Part shown: piece by piece, positions 48,961 through 58,413 of the stretch | Layout of the letters: every line of letters starts with the position of its first letter | Position numbering within the stretch: the stretch's first letter is position 1 | Origin: Nonomuraea terrae | GTDB lineage: Bacteria; Actinomycetota; Actinomycetes; Streptosporangiales; Streptosporangiaceae | DNA: 61,081 nucleotides | Assembly (NCBI RefSeq): GCF_004348995.1 | Contig: NZ_SMKQ01000028.1 | Span: 1 to 61,081 of the forward strand | Direction of reading: 5' to 3' | Notes under the pieces: generated by a model | What the model was told of the DNA's origin: nothing | Databases searched by the model: none | What the model saw: only the letters and a program-made list of their open reading frames with translations | Translations under genes and position numbers: made by a program

Positions 48961-48981
48961 ACCTGAAGGAGAAGATCTTTT

Positions 48982-49911
48982 ATGGCGATGACTCAGACGG
49001 AGCTGCTGCACGAGCTGGAGCCCGTGGTCGCCGGGGAGCTGAACCGCCACGAGAAGATGGCCAAGGAGTGGTTCCCGCACGAGTACATCCCGTGGAGCCA
49101 GGGCCGCGACTTCGACGGCATCTACGGGGGCGAGGCGTGGCAGGAGAGCGACTCCACGATCCCCGAGGCCGCGCGCGTGTCGCTCATCGTCAACCTCCTC
49201 ACCGAGGACAACCTGCCCAGCTACCACCACGAGATCGCGACCACGTTCGGGCGCGACGGCGCCTGGGGGACGTGGGTCCACCGGTGGACCGCCGAGGAGG
49301 ACCGCCACGGCACCGCCCTGCGCGACTACCTCACCGTCACCCGCGCCGTGGACCCGGTCGCGCTGGAGCGCGCCCGCATGCACCACATGGAGCAGGGCTT
49401 CGTCACCGCGTACGGCACCATGCTGCAGCAGCTCGCCTACGTCTCCTTCCAGGAGCTGGCCACCCGCATCTCACACCGCAACACCGGCATGGCCTCCGGC
49501 GACGAGGGCTGCGAGCGGCTGCTCGCCCGCATCGCCGCCGACGAGAACCTGCACATGCTCTTCTACCGCAACCTGCTCAAGGCGGCCTTCGAGCTCGACC
49601 CCAACCAGACCATGCGGGCGGTGACCGACGTCGTCACCACCTTCCAGATGCCCGGCACGGGCATGGAGGGCTTCGCCCGCAAGGCCATGATCATCGCGCA
49701 CGAGGGCATCTACGACCTGCGTCTCCACCTCGACGACGTGCTCATGCCGGTGCTGCGGCAGTGGGCGGTCTTCGACAAGACAGGGCTGGACGCCGAGGGC
49801 GAGAAGGCACGCGATGAGCTGTCGGCGTTCCTGGAGAAGACCGACGCCACGGCCGCGAGGTTCGTCGAACGCCGCGAGGAGCGCCGCGCCCGCATCGCCG
49901 CCCGCGGCTAG
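48982..49911 (+). CDS. Acyl-ACP desaturase (DesA/FAD2-type, soluble di-iron)
   Basis: 309 aa, GAAGGAG upstream. Ferritin-like di-iron ligands: the first Glu in LTEDNLPSYHHE, ExxH in WTAEEDRHG, a second-half Glu in VSFQELATRIS and the ExxH-like ADENLHMLF. FPHEYIPWSQGRDFDGIYGG is the family N-terminal signature. It introduces a double bond into ACP-bound fatty acids using O2 and ferredoxin. It ends in a GC hairpin terminator. Confidence 0.93.
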   Translation: MAMTQTELLHELEPVVAGELNRHEKMAKEWFPHEYIPWSQGRDFDGIYGGEAWQESDSTIPEAARVSLIVNLLTEDNLPSYHHEIATTFGRDGAWGTWVHRWTAEEDRHGTALRDYLTVTRAVDPVALERARMHHMEQGFVTAYGTMLQQLAYVSFQELATRISHRNTGMASGDEGCERLLARIAADENLHMLFYRNLLKAAFELDPNQTMRAVTDVVTTFQMPGTGMEGFARKAMIIAHEGIYDLRLHLDDVLMPVLRQWAVFDKTGLDAEGEKARDELSAFLEKTDATAARFVERREERRARIAARG

Positions 49912-49921
49912 CCACCCGCAC

Positions 49922-49952
49922 GCCTGTCGGCCCGCCCCCGGGGCCGGCAGGC
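49922..49952 (+). terminator. Hairpin terminator after the desaturase
   Basis: Arms GCCTGTCGGCC (49922-49932) and GGCCGGCAGGC (49942-49952) pair over 11 bp with one G-U and a 9-nt loop, 10 bp past the stop codon. Confidence 0.65.
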
Positions 49953-50038
49953 GGCGGACGACGCGCTAGCGCTATTCGCGGGCCGCGCGCGACAGGGAAT
50001 CGCCCCGTGCGGCGAAGCCTGGTGTCCCTCTTGACCAG

Positions 50039-50066
50039 CCGATGGTCTTGCGCATCCGACCATCGG
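50039..50066. promoter_or_regulatory. Long inverted repeat before the FMN-reductase gene
   Basis: Perfect 9-bp arms CCGATGGTC and GACCATCGG with a 10-nt spacer end 40 bp before the GTG of the reductase. Size and position fit a repressor operator; a 5'UTR hairpin is the alternative. No regulator gene is adjacent. Confidence 0.5.
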
Positions 50067-50106
50067 GCAGGTTCCCGCTAACACCGGAACCTCTTGGGAG
50101 CAGTGG

Positions 50107-50643
50107 GTGAAAATCATCGGGATCGCCGCAAGCCTCCACGCGGGGTCATTTATCACGAGATTGTTGGATGCCGCGGGCGGCGAACTGCCGGAAGGCGTCG
50201 GTTTCGAGGTCTGGCAGGGGCTGGGGACGATCCCGCCGTACCGCCCGGGTCCGGTGCCGCCGGAGGCCCGAGATCTCGTCTCGATGACGGCCGGCAGCGA
50301 CGCGATCCTGCTGACCGCTCCTGAGCACAGCCTGCTCCCGGTGGAGCTGGCGCACGCGCTGGACTGGATGTCGGCGCGCGAGGGCCTGTCGGGCAAGCAC
50401 GTGGCCGTGATGAGCGCGAGCGTGCGGGCGTGCGGCGCGATGTGGGCGCAGGCGGAGCTGTACAAGCACCTGCTGGGCGCGGGCGCGGTCGTCATGGGCG
50501 AGGAGCTGGTGATCTCGCCGGCCTGCCCGCACTTCGACGAGGACGGCCGCCTGACGGCGCCCGAACTGCGCGCCCAGGTGCGCGCGGTGATCCGCCAGCT
50601 CTGCCCCGCCGGGGTCATGGAGCCGGTGCTCTCCCTGCGCTGA
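50107..50643 (+). CDS. NADPH-dependent FMN reductase/flavodoxin-like quinone reductase
   Basis: 178 aa, GTG start with GGGAG upstream. Flavodoxin-like fold: IIGIAASLHAGSFITRLL (phosphate loop, variant of GSlR), SDAILLTAPEHSLLPVELAH (the usual PeYn reads PEHS) and KHVAVMSASVRACGA. The family reduces FMN, azo dyes or quinones with NAD(P)H. The loop substitutions make the exact activity uncertain. A palindrome lies upstream. Confidence 0.82.
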   Translation: MKIIGIAASLHAGSFITRLLDAAGGELPEGVGFEVWQGLGTIPPYRPGPVPPEARDLVSMTAGSDAILLTAPEHSLLPVELAHALDWMSAREGLSGKHVAVMSASVRACGAMWAQAELYKHLLGAGAVVMGEELVISPACPHFDEDGRLTAPELRAQVRAVIRQLCPAGVMEPVLSLR

Positions 50644-50764
50644 CGAGGAGAGCACGGGAGTGATTCTCTCCACTCAGGACGAGGCCTACACGGAAGCGAG
50701 CGTTCTACCAGGGAGAACGGCCACGCGGTCGGGAGAAAAGTACGGGATGAGAATCCTGCACCGG

Positions 50765-51388
50765 CTAGCGCCGGTCTTCGATCTCCCAGATGTGGTCGAT
50801 GACGTGCCAGGCGATACGCCGCAGCGCGTAGCGCGGCGGCCACGCGGTGGTCGCCGGCGGCTCCCACGGCCGCGACAGCACCTCGATCAGCTCCGCCCGC
50901 ATCGCGTCGCGGTCGGCCACCGATCTGAACGGCTTGTGCCGCACCCCGATGTTGCGCGCGTAGGAACGCTCCGCCTCGGTCACGTGAGCGACGATCTTAC
51001 TGCGGTCGCGGCCGCCGCCGCGCGGGCCCTTGCGCAGCTCCTCCGGGGAGAGCGCGGCGGTCTCCCCGAACGACTCCCAGGCCGCCCGCACCACCGCGGC
51101 CTGACGCTCGGCCTCGGGCCCCGGCAGCGGCTCCAGGTCGAGGCCGGGCACCTGGTACGGCACCCCGAAGTCGGTCGTCCCGGCTCCCTGCACCCGGGCC
51201 ACGACCTCGGGCTCCCCGGGGTCGAAGGCGAGCCCGGCCCGCTCGGCGATCACCCGGTAGCGGGGCACATAATCCATGAGCCGGTCGAGCGCCGCCTCCT
51301 CGCCCTTGTCGATCCGGCACCAGCCGGGCCAGTCGAGCGAGCAGGCGAACACCTTCTTGGGGCCGATCTCGAGATAGACGCGGGTCAT
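50765..51388 (-). CDS. DinB-like conserved hypothetical protein
   Basis: 207 aa from ATG 51388. The first ~60 residues are VYLEIGPKKVFACSLDWPGW, WCRIDKGEEAALDRLMDYVP. The rest looks like a four-helix DinB/YfiT fold with potential metal-binding His in KIVAHVTEAERSYARNIG and LRRIAWHVIDHIWEIED. Such proteins may be thiol-dependent transferases using mycothiol; function unproven. It is 42 bp downstream of a HAD gene on the same strand. Confidence 0.72.
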   Translation of the reverse strand: MTRVYLEIGPKKVFACSLDWPGWCRIDKGEEAALDRLMDYVPRYRVIAERAGLAFDPGEPEVVARVQGAGTTDFGVPYQVPGLDLEPLPGPEAERQAAVVRAAWESFGETAALSPEELRKGPRGGGRDRSKIVAHVTEAERSYARNIGVRHKPFRSVADRDAMRAELIEVLSRPWEPPATTAWPPRYALRRIAWHVIDHIWEIEDRR

Positions 51389-51430
51389 ACGGCCGAGCCT
51401 GTCACGCGTACCTGTCAAGGGACGTCAGGT

Positions 51431-52210
51431 TCAGATGAGGTCGATGAGGTCGGCCACCGAGTCGACGACCAGCGACGGCCGGTAGGGGTAGCGGTCGATC
51501 TCGTGACGCTGGGTGACGCCGGTCAGGACGAGGATGGTGAACAGGCCCGCCTCCATGCCGGAGACGATGTCGGTGTCCATGCGGTCGCCGATCATCGCGG
51601 TCGTCTCGCTGTGGGCGTCGATCTCGTTGAGCGCGCTGCGCATCATGCGGGGGTTGGGCTTGCCGACGAAGTAGGGGTCGACGCCGGTGGCCTTGGTGAT
51701 CATCGCGGCGACGGCGCCGCAGGCCGGCAGCGAGCCCTCGGTGGAGGGGCCGATGGGGTCGGGGTTGGTCGCGATGAAGCGCGCGCCGCCCTCGATGAGG
51801 CGGATGGCGCGGGTGATCTGGGTGAAGCTGTACGTGCGCGTCTCGCCGAGCACCACGTAGTCGGGGTCGAGGTCGGTCAGGATGTAGCCGACCTCGTGCA
51901 ACGCCGTGGTCAGGCCCGCCTCGCCGATGACGTACGCCGAGCCACCGGGGCGCTGGTCGTCGAGGAACTGGGCGGTGGCCAGCGCGGAGGTGAAGATGGA
52001 CTCGACCGGCACGTCGAGGCCGGCGCCCGCGAGCCGCACCGACAGGTCGCGGCGGGTGTAGATCGAGTTGTTGGTCAGAACCTTGAACCGTTTGCCCGAC
52101 TCGCTGAGCCGCTTGATGAACTCGTCGGCCCCGGGGACGGGCCGCCCCTCGTGCACGAGAACACCGTCCATGTCGGACAACCAGGAATCGATCCGCTTAC
52201 GCTGAGTCAC
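51431..52210 (-). CDS. HAD-IIA (NagD-like) phosphatase
   Basis: 259 aa from GTG 52210. Motif [14 protein letters not shown] (DxD nucleophile pair), [19 protein letters not shown] (motif II plus IIA cap entry), cap domain [35 protein letters not shown] (Lys) and [18 protein letters not shown]. NagD-type enzymes dephosphorylate nucleotides or sugar phosphates. It is divergent from the M20 gene across 66 bp. Confidence 0.9.
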   Translation of the reverse strand: MTQRKRIDSWLSDMDGVLVHEGRPVPGADEFIKRLSESGKRFKVLTNNSIYTRRDLSVRLAGAGLDVPVESIFTSALATAQFLDDQRPGGSAYVIGEAGLTTALHEVGYILTDLDPDYVVLGETRTYSFTQITRAIRLIEGGARFIATNPDPIGPSTEGSLPACGAVAAMITKATGVDPYFVGKPNPRMMRSALNEIDAHSETTAMIGDRMDTDIVSGMEAGLFTILVLTGVTQRHEIDRYPYRPSLVVDSVADLIDLI

Positions 52211-52276
52211 CCGCTTATCGTACCGACCGGGCGTTTCGTGATGCGGAACTACACCCCTGGACGAAGGGCGCCATCT

Positions 52277-53479
52277 GTGAACAATGTCCTCATGTCGTTC
52301 ATTGAATCCGCGCAGGACATGCGGGACGAACTCGTACAGCTCCGCCACTCCCTTCACACCACGCCCGAGATCGGTCTCTACCTGCCGCGAACCCAGGAGA
52401 AGGTGCTGGCCGCGCTCGAGGGGCTCCCGCTGGAGATCTCCACCGGCACCCGGCTCAGCTCGGTGACCGCCGTGCTGCGCGGCGGCCGGCCGGGGCCCGC
52501 GGTGCTCCTGCGGGGTGACATGGACGCCCTCCCCGTGACCGAGAAGAACGATCTGCCGTACGTCTCACAGATCGCCGGGCAGATGCACGCCTGCGGCCAC
52601 GACCTGCACACCACGATGCTGGCGGGCGCGGCGCACCTGCTGAGCGCGCGCAGGGAGGAGCTGGCCGGCGATGTGATCTTCATGTTCCAGCCCGGGGAGG
52701 AGGGGCACGACGGTGCCAAGTACATGATCGAGGAGGGCGTGCTCGACGCGGCGGGCGAGCGCCCGGTGGCCGCGTACGGGCTGCACGTCGTCTCCTCGAT
52801 GATGCCGCCGTCGACGTTCATGTCGCGGCCGGGGCCGTTGATGGCGGCGGCGGACGTGTTCCAGGTGACGGTGAAGGGGCGCGGCGGTCACGGGTCGACC
52901 CCGTGGCGGTCGCTCGACCCGATCCAGGCGGGCTGCGAGATGGTGGCCGCACTGCAGACGATGGTGACCAGGACGTTCGACGTGTTCGACCCCGTGGTGG
53001 TGACCGTGGGCAGCTTCCACGGCGGCACGAAGGACAACATCATCCCGGACGAGGCGTCGTTCGAGGCCACGGTGCGGACCTTCAGCAAGGAGAACCGGAC
53101 GCTGATGAAGCGGCGGCTGGTCGAGCTCGTCGAGGGCATCGCGGCGGCGCACGGGCTGCGGGTCGAGGCCTCGTTCGGGATGGGCTACCCGGTGACGGTG
53201 AACGACGAGAGCGAGTCGGAGTTCGTCGGGCGGACGGCCGACGAACTGTTCGGGCCGGGCCGCTTCTACGTCGCGCCGCAGCCGATCATGGGCTCGGAGG
53301 ACTTCTCGTACGTGCTGGAGTCGGTGCCGGGGGCGTTCACCTTCCTGGGCGCCTGCCCGCCCGACCGCGACCCCGCGACCGCGCCCTACAACCACTCCCC
53401 CGAGGCCATGTTCGACGACGCGGTGCTGCCCGACGGGGCCGCGCTCTACGCGTCGCTGGCGTTCTCGCGGCTGTCCTGA
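52277..53479 (+). CDS. M20-family amidohydrolase (hippurate hydrolase/aminoacylase type)
   Basis: 400 aa from GTG 52277, favoured by GAAGGG 9 nt upstream; ATG 52292 is the alternative and lacks a ribosome site. [31 protein letters not shown], metal ligands in [14 protein letters not shown] (Cys, His, His), [15 protein letters not shown], dimerisation domain [17 protein letters not shown] and the last ligand region [12 protein letters not shown]. It cleaves N-acyl amino acids or similar amides. It leads into the alcohol dehydrogenase gene after 1 bp, next to a peptide transporter operon. Confidence 0.92.
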   Translation: MNNVLMSFIESAQDMRDELVQLRHSLHTTPEIGLYLPRTQEKVLAALEGLPLEISTGTRLSSVTAVLRGGRPGPAVLLRGDMDALPVTEKNDLPYVSQIAGQMHACGHDLHTTMLAGAAHLLSARREELAGDVIFMFQPGEEGHDGAKYMIEEGVLDAAGERPVAAYGLHVVSSMMPPSTFMSRPGPLMAAADVFQVTVKGRGGHGSTPWRSLDPIQAGCEMVAALQTMVTRTFDVFDPVVVTVGSFHGGTKDNIIPDEASFEATVRTFSKENRTLMKRRLVELVEGIAAAHGLRVEASFGMGYPVTVNDESESEFVGRTADELFGPGRFYVAPQPIMGSEDFSYVLESVPGAFTFLGACPPDRDPATAPYNHSPEAMFDDAVLPDGAALYASLAFSRLS

Positions 53480-53480
53480 C

Positions 53481-54446
53481 ATGCGCGCCTGGGTGGTGGA
53501 GCGGCCGGGGCCGATGGCGTCCGGGCCGCTGGCGCTCGTCGAGCGGGAGGTGCCCGAGCCCGGACCGGGCGAGGTGCTCGTCCGCGTGGAGGCGTGCGGC
53601 GTGTGCCGTACGGACCTGCACCTCGCCGAGGGCGATCTGCCACCCAGGCGGCCTCGCACCACCCCCGGGCACCAGGTGGTAGGCCGGGTGGCCGGCACGG
53701 GCGAGCGCGTCGGCGTGGCGTGGCTGCGCTCGACCTGCGGCCGGTGCCGCTACTGCCGGCGCGGGACGGAGAACCTCTGCCCCGGTTCCGCCTACACGGG
53801 GTGGGACGCGGACGGCGGGTTCGCCGAATACCTGGCCGCGCCCGCCGAGTACGTCTACCCGCTGCCCGGCGACGTGCCCGCCGAGCGGCTGGCGCCGCTG
53901 CTGTGCGCGGGGATCATCGGCTACCGGGCGCTGGCCCGCTGCGACCTGCCGGAGGGCGGGCGGCTGGGCATCTACGGGTTCGGCGCCTCGGCCCACCTGA
54001 CCGCGCAGGCCGCGATCGCGCGCGGCGCCACCGTGCACGTGGTGACCCGCTCCCCCGCCGCCCGCGCGCTGGCGCTGGAGCTCGGGGCCGCCTCGGCGGG
54101 CGACCGGCCGCCCGAGCCGCTGGACGCGGCCATCCTCTTCGCGCCGGTGGGCGACCTCGTGCCGCCCGCGCTGGAGGCGCTCGACCGGGGCGGGACGCTG
54201 GCGATCGCCGGCATCCACCTGACCGGCGTGCCGCCGCTCGACTACGACCGGCACCTGTTCCAGGAGCGCACGCTGCGCAGCGTGACGGCCAACACCAGGG
54301 CCGACGGGCGGGCCTATCTGGAGCTCGCGCTGGCGCACCCGCCGCGCGTGACGATCGCCCCGTATTCCGTGGAAAACGCCGCCCTGGCGCTCGCGGATCT
54401 GGCGAATGGCCAGGTCAACGGTGCCGCGGTTTTGGTAATGGATTAA
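53481..54446 (+). CDS. Zinc-dependent alcohol dehydrogenase (AdhA-like MDR)
   Basis: 321 aa. Catalytic zinc site [12 protein letters not shown] and [10 protein letters not shown]; structural zinc [15 protein letters not shown]; the cofactor Rossmann motif is reduced to [14 protein letters not shown]. The catalytic third ligand would lie in [13 protein letters not shown]. The [20 protein letters not shown] stretch is typical of the AdhA branch. It oxidises alcohols or reduces aldehydes with NAD(P). It is one base after the M20 stop. Confidence 0.9.
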   Translation: MRAWVVERPGPMASGPLALVEREVPEPGPGEVLVRVEACGVCRTDLHLAEGDLPPRRPRTTPGHQVVGRVAGTGERVGVAWLRSTCGRCRYCRRGTENLCPGSAYTGWDADGGFAEYLAAPAEYVYPLPGDVPAERLAPLLCAGIIGYRALARCDLPEGGRLGIYGFGASAHLTAQAAIARGATVHVVTRSPAARALALELGAASAGDRPPEPLDAAILFAPVGDLVPPALEALDRGGTLAIAGIHLTGVPPLDYDRHLFQERTLRSVTANTRADGRAYLELALAHPPRVTIAPYSVENAALALADLANGQVNGAAVLVMD

Positions 54447-54526
54447 CCGAACCCTTGATGGCGCTTAGCACCACTCCGTACACTCATGAAGGAAAGTTAC
54501 ATTAGCCTCACATCTCCTGGAGATTA

Positions 54527-54555
54527 TTGACGCTGATGTGGCGTGATCGTAGTGT
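54527..54555 (+). promoter_or_regulatory. Sigma-70-like promoter of the second Dpp operon
   Basis: TTGACG (54527-54532) and TAGTGT (54550-54555) are spaced by 17 bp, 56 bp before the binding-protein ATG. The surrounding DNA is AT-richer than the genes. This fits a housekeeping promoter with a ~50-nt leader. Confidence 0.5.
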
Positions 54556-54610
54556 CCCGTCAATCCTTCTTAGATCCTGTCATCAGGTCCGACATCCCCC
54601 GGAGCGGCAA

Positions 54611-56431
54611 ATGAAGCGACTGGCAGCGGTAGTGGCGTTGCTGGGTCTTGCCACCGCGACTGCGGCGTGCAGTGGTGGCACCACCAACAATTCCGGCGGC
54701 TCGGGCGGTGGCGGCGGGCTCTTCACCACGATCGACGTAGCCCGGCCGGGCCTCGACGCGTCGGCGCCGGCCAATCCCTGGAACCCGAAGGGCAACGCCT
54801 TCCTGGGGTACAACGGGATGAAGCTGGCCTGGGTCAAGAACCACCTCACCGACCCCAACCAGTTCTACCCCGGCGTCGCCGCCAACTGGGACATCGCGGC
54901 CGACAATTCCTCCATCACCATTCACGTCCAGCCGAACGCCAAGTGGTCCGACGGCAAGCCGGTGACCGCCGAGGACGTCCGGCTCTCCATCGGCCTGGCC
55001 TACACCACCGGCAGCACCGCGTTCGCGATCACGCCCGGCGCCGCCGGCGCGGCGGCCGAGGTGCAGGTCGTCGACGACAAGACCGTCAAGGTCACCCAGG
55101 ACATGACGAACCCGAGCGCCAAGTTCGCCCGCGGTGTTCTGGACAACTGGGTCGTCCCCGCGCACGTCTGGGGCAGCGTGCTGCCGGCCGACTTCTGGGA
55201 CAAGCTCAAGACCTCCAGGGGCGAGGGCGAGGCGGCCGACAAGGCGCGCGAGGAGATCCTCGCGCTCGGCCAGAAGGTGCTGGCCTTCGCGCCGCCCAAG
55301 GACGTCTCCGCCGGCCCGTTCACCCTGGAGCGGGTGAACCCGGGCGAGGCGCTGCTGGTGAAGAACCCGAACTTCTACAACGCCGCCAACGTGGCGCCCG
55401 CGCAGGTGAAGTTCCTCAACTACAGCGGCAACGAGCAGATCTGGAACTACCTGAGCGCCGGCAAGCTCGACCACTCCGGCTTCATCGCCGCCCCGCCGGA
55501 CGTGATGAACCGGATCAAGCAGGCGCCCGGCTCCCACATCATCACCGGCTTCTCCCCGGTGGCCGTCGGCATGGCGTTCAACCAGAGCAAGAAGCCGTAC
55601 GACAACGTGCACGTGCGCCGGGGCCTGGCCTACCTCATCGACCGCGCCCAGGTGACCAAGGTCGCCTCGCCCGACGGCGGCACGCCGGCCCTCACGACCT
55701 CCGGCATCCACCAGAAGCCCGCGCAGGAGTGGATCGGCTCGGAGCTGAGCAGCCTGGAGCCGTACAACCACGACGTGGCCAAGGCCGAGGCCGAGTTCAC
55801 CGAGGCCGGCCTGAAGAAGCAGGACGGTAAGTGGACGCTGGCCGACGGCTCGCCGTGGAAGGTCACGATGCACGCGCCGGCCGGCTTCTCCGACTGGATC
55901 TCCGCGCAGGAGAACATCAAGAGCCAGCTCATCGACAACGGCGTCGACGCCGAGGTGGTGACCGTCGCCGACTACCCCGTCTACCTGGAGGAGATCGCGG
56001 CGGGCAAGTACGACGTCGGCTTCTGGCTGATGGCGCTCGGCCCCGCGCCGTACGACATCTACCAGCGCCTCTACGGCACCTCGAACGGCTGGACCAACGT
56101 GGCCGGCAAGGTCTCCCACAACGCGCCCGGCAAGGGCGGCAACTGGATGGGCGGCGCCGAGGAGATCGACGTCGAGGGCGTCGGCAAGGTCAACCCCGGT
56201 GAGCTGACGGCGGAGCTGAACGCCGCCTCCGCCGAGGAGGCCAAGCCCATCATGGCCAAGCTCGCCAAGGCCGCCAACCAGGACCTCCCGGTCATCCAGC
56301 TGTGGGACTACGTCAACACGCAGTTCACCAACACCTCCCGGTTCACCGGGTGGCCGCAGAACGACAGCGACCTGCTGCGCCTGCCCGCCGGTGTCTGGAT
56401 CCAGCTGGGCATGATCAAGGCCAAGCAATAG
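54611..56431 (+). CDS. Peptide-binding lipoprotein, SBP family 5 (second system)
   Basis: 606 aa from ATG 54611 (GGAG upstream); an ATG at 54527 would put a charged stretch before the signal. Lipoprotein signal MKRLAAVVALLGLATATAAC followed by a Gly/Ser/Asn linker. SBP motifs KWSDGKPVTAEDVRLSIGLA and NVHVRRGLAYLIDRAQVTKV. Somewhat longer than DppA (about 540). Ligand probably an oligopeptide, but plant-sugar-type SBP5 ligands cannot be excluded. It heads a six-gene operon. Confidence 0.9.
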   Translation: MKRLAAVVALLGLATATAACSGGTTNNSGGSGGGGGLFTTIDVARPGLDASAPANPWNPKGNAFLGYNGMKLAWVKNHLTDPNQFYPGVAANWDIAADNSSITIHVQPNAKWSDGKPVTAEDVRLSIGLAYTTGSTAFAITPGAAGAAAEVQVVDDKTVKVTQDMTNPSAKFARGVLDNWVVPAHVWGSVLPADFWDKLKTSRGEGEAADKAREEILALGQKVLAFAPPKDVSAGPFTLERVNPGEALLVKNPNFYNAANVAPAQVKFLNYSGNEQIWNYLSAGKLDHSGFIAAPPDVMNRIKQAPGSHIITGFSPVAVGMAFNQSKKPYDNVHVRRGLAYLIDRAQVTKVASPDGGTPALTTSGIHQKPAQEWIGSELSSLEPYNHDVAKAEAEFTEAGLKKQDGKWTLADGSPWKVTMHAPAGFSDWISAQENIKSQLIDNGVDAEVVTVADYPVYLEEIAAGKYDVGFWLMALGPAPYDIYQRLYGTSNGWTNVAGKVSHNAPGKGGNWMGGAEEIDVEGVGKVNPGELTAELNAASAEEAKPIMAKLAKAANQDLPVIQLWDYVNTQFTNTSRFTGWPQNDSDLLRLPAGVWIQLGMIKAKQ

Positions 56432-56441
56432 AGAAGAGCGT

Positions 56442-57452
56442 ATGACGGTCATCGCACGGCGACTCGCGGGCCACCTGGCCCGCGGAGTCGTCATGATCCT
56501 CGTGGTCGCCACGATCAGTTTCTTCATCGTCAGGAGCATCCCCGGCGATCCGGTGGCGGCGAACGTGCAGAAGCTGATCGAGCAGGGCATGGCCCCTGAG
56601 GCGGCCGAGCAGGCGACCCGCGTGCTGTACGGCTTCCAGCCGAAGGGCACCCTGTGGCAGCAGTACGTCGACTACATGGGCGGGCTGCTCACCTTCGACC
56701 TGGGCCAGTCGGTCACGCACGCCGGCGCGCCCGTGACGGACGTGCTGGCCGACGCGGCCAAGTGGACCGTCCTGCCGGTGCTGGCGGGGACGCTGCTGAG
56801 CTTCCTGGTGGGCATCGTGATGGGCGTCTACGCGGCCATCCGGCGCAGCGGCAAGCTCGGCGACGTCCTGGCGATCTCGGGTTCGCTGCTGCACGGCGTG
56901 CCGCAGTACGTGCTGGGCCTGCTGCTCAGCGCGATCTTCGCCACGCTGATCCCGATCCTGCCGGCCGACGGGCCGGTGGACATCCTGTTCGAGCCCGGGT
57001 TCAACGCCGGCTACATCGGCTCGCTGGTCGAGCACGCGGTGCTGCCGGTGGCGACGTACGCGCTGGCCGCGTACGGCGGGTGGATCCTGGCGATGAAGTC
57101 GAGCGTCGTCACCGTGCTGGGCGACGACTTCATCCTGGCCGCCGAGCTGCGCGGGATGAAGCGCTCGATCATCTTCCGGTACATCGCGCGCAACGCGATC
57201 CTGCCGCTGTTCACGATCCTCGCGCTCTCGCTCGGCCTGCTGCTGGGCGGCGCGGTGTTCATCGAGCGGATCTTCAACTATCCCGGGCTCGGGCTGCTGC
57301 TCATCGAGAGCATCACGATGCGCGACTACGCCCTGATGGGCGGCGCGTTCCTGCTGATCACGATGGCCATCATCGTGGCGAACATCGTCGCGGACCTGTT
57401 CTACAGCGTCATCGACCCGCGGGTCCGCAGCGGGGAGGAGGTGTCCGCATGA
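56442..57452 (+). CDS. ABC transporter permease, DppB type (second system)
   Basis: 336 aa. GVVMILVVATISFFIVRSIP then GDPVAANVQ (DppB signature), six membrane segments, EAA loop ILAAELRGMKRSIIFRYIAR and end YSVIDPRVRSGEEV. It starts 10 bp after the binding protein and ends in an ATGA that opens a 21-codon ORF before the next permease. Confidence 0.92.
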   Translation: MTVIARRLAGHLARGVVMILVVATISFFIVRSIPGDPVAANVQKLIEQGMAPEAAEQATRVLYGFQPKGTLWQQYVDYMGGLLTFDLGQSVTHAGAPVTDVLADAAKWTVLPVLAGTLLSFLVGIVMGVYAAIRRSGKLGDVLAISGSLLHGVPQYVLGLLLSAIFATLIPILPADGPVDILFEPGFNAGYIGSLVEHAVLPVATYALAAYGGWILAMKSSVVTVLGDDFILAAELRGMKRSIIFRYIARNAILPLFTILALSLGLLLGGAVFIERIFNYPGLGLLLIESITMRDYALMGGAFLLITMAIIVANIVADLFYSVIDPRVRSGEEVSA

Positions 57453-57514
57453 GCGAGCGAGCAACGGGACACAGCGTCTTGACGCTCATGGGACCGGCGG
57501 AGGAGAGCGCATGA
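57449..57514 (+). CDS. 21-aa micro-ORF coupled to both permease genes
   Basis: ATG overlaps the DppB-type stop (ATGA) and the stop overlaps the DppC-type start (ATGA), with GGGGAGGAGG before its own ATG and GGCGGAGGAG before the next. The peptide starts MSERATGHSVL. It may be a translational-coupling device or a leftover of a small gene; no homologue comes to mind. Confidence 0.4.
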   Translation: MSERATGHSVLTLMGPAEESA

Positions 57515-58410
57515 GCGTCCTTCTGGAGAGCTCGTCCACGAGCGCGGCCATGCGCCGCAACTTCTGGGCGGGCGTGTGGCGGGTGATGCGCCGCAAGCCC
57601 AGCCGCCTGGTGGGCGCGGTGCTCATGGCCGGGTTCGTGTTCATGGGCGCCTTCGGGCCGCTGTTCTATCCGAACCCGCTGCCGCGCGACGTCGACCAGC
57701 TGACCAGGCCGCCGAGCTGGGAGCACTGGCTCGGCACCGACGACCAGGGCCGCGACGTGGTCGCGCTGGTGGTCACCGGCTCCCGGTACGTGCTGCTGGC
57801 CGCGCTCGTCACCGCTGTCATCACGGTGGTCCTGGGCACCGGCATCGGGCTGTTCTCCGGCTTCAAGCGGGGCCGCTGGGACACCGTGCTCATGCGGATC
57901 ACCGACATGAAGCTGACCATCCCAGGCCTGCCGCTGCTGCTGGTGCTCTCCACGGTGTGGAAGTTCAGCAGCGCCGTGCAGATGGGCCTGGTGCTGGGGC
58001 TGCTGAGCTGGGGCGGCGTGGCGCGGGCGGTGCGCGCGCAGACGTTGTCGCTGCGGGAGCGGGGCTTCATCGAGGCGGCGCGCGGGCTCGGACTGTCGAC
58101 CTCCCACATCGTCGGCAGGGAGCTGCTGCCGAGCATGGCGCCGTACATCGCGATGAACATGCTGATCGCGATCACCGGCGGGGTCTACTCCCAGGTGGGC
58201 CTGTTCTTCCTGGGCGTGCTGCCGTACGAGTCGAACAACTGGGGTCAGATGCTCAACACGGCGGTGTTCCGCTCCGGCGCGCTGACCGTGCCGAGCGCGC
58301 TCGGCTTCCTGCTCGGGCCGCTGCTGGCGATCCTGCTGCTGACGCTGGCCATCGTGCTCGTGGTGGACGCCATGGACGAGATCTTCAACCCCCGGCTGCG
58401 CGAGGAGTAA
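57511..58410 (+). CDS. ABC transporter permease, DppC type (second system)
   Basis: 299 aa. VMRRKPSRLVGAVLMAGFVF helix, periplasmic signature HWLGTDDQGRDVVALVVTGS, EAA loop FIEAARGLGLSTSHIVGREL and GLFFLGVLPYESNNWGQML. Six membrane segments. Start has GGAGGAG upstream. Pairs with the preceding permease. Confidence 0.92.
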   Translation: MSVLLESSSTSAAMRRNFWAGVWRVMRRKPSRLVGAVLMAGFVFMGAFGPLFYPNPLPRDVDQLTRPPSWEHWLGTDDQGRDVVALVVTGSRYVLLAALVTAVITVVLGTGIGLFSGFKRGRWDTVLMRITDMKLTIPGLPLLLVLSTVWKFSSAVQMGLVLGLLSWGGVARAVRAQTLSLRERGFIEAARGLGLSTSHIVGRELLPSMAPYIAMNMLIAITGGVYSQVGLFFLGVLPYESNNWGQMLNTAVFRSGALTVPSALGFLLGPLLAILLLTLAIVLVVDAMDEIFNPRLREE

Positions 58411-58413
58411 AGG

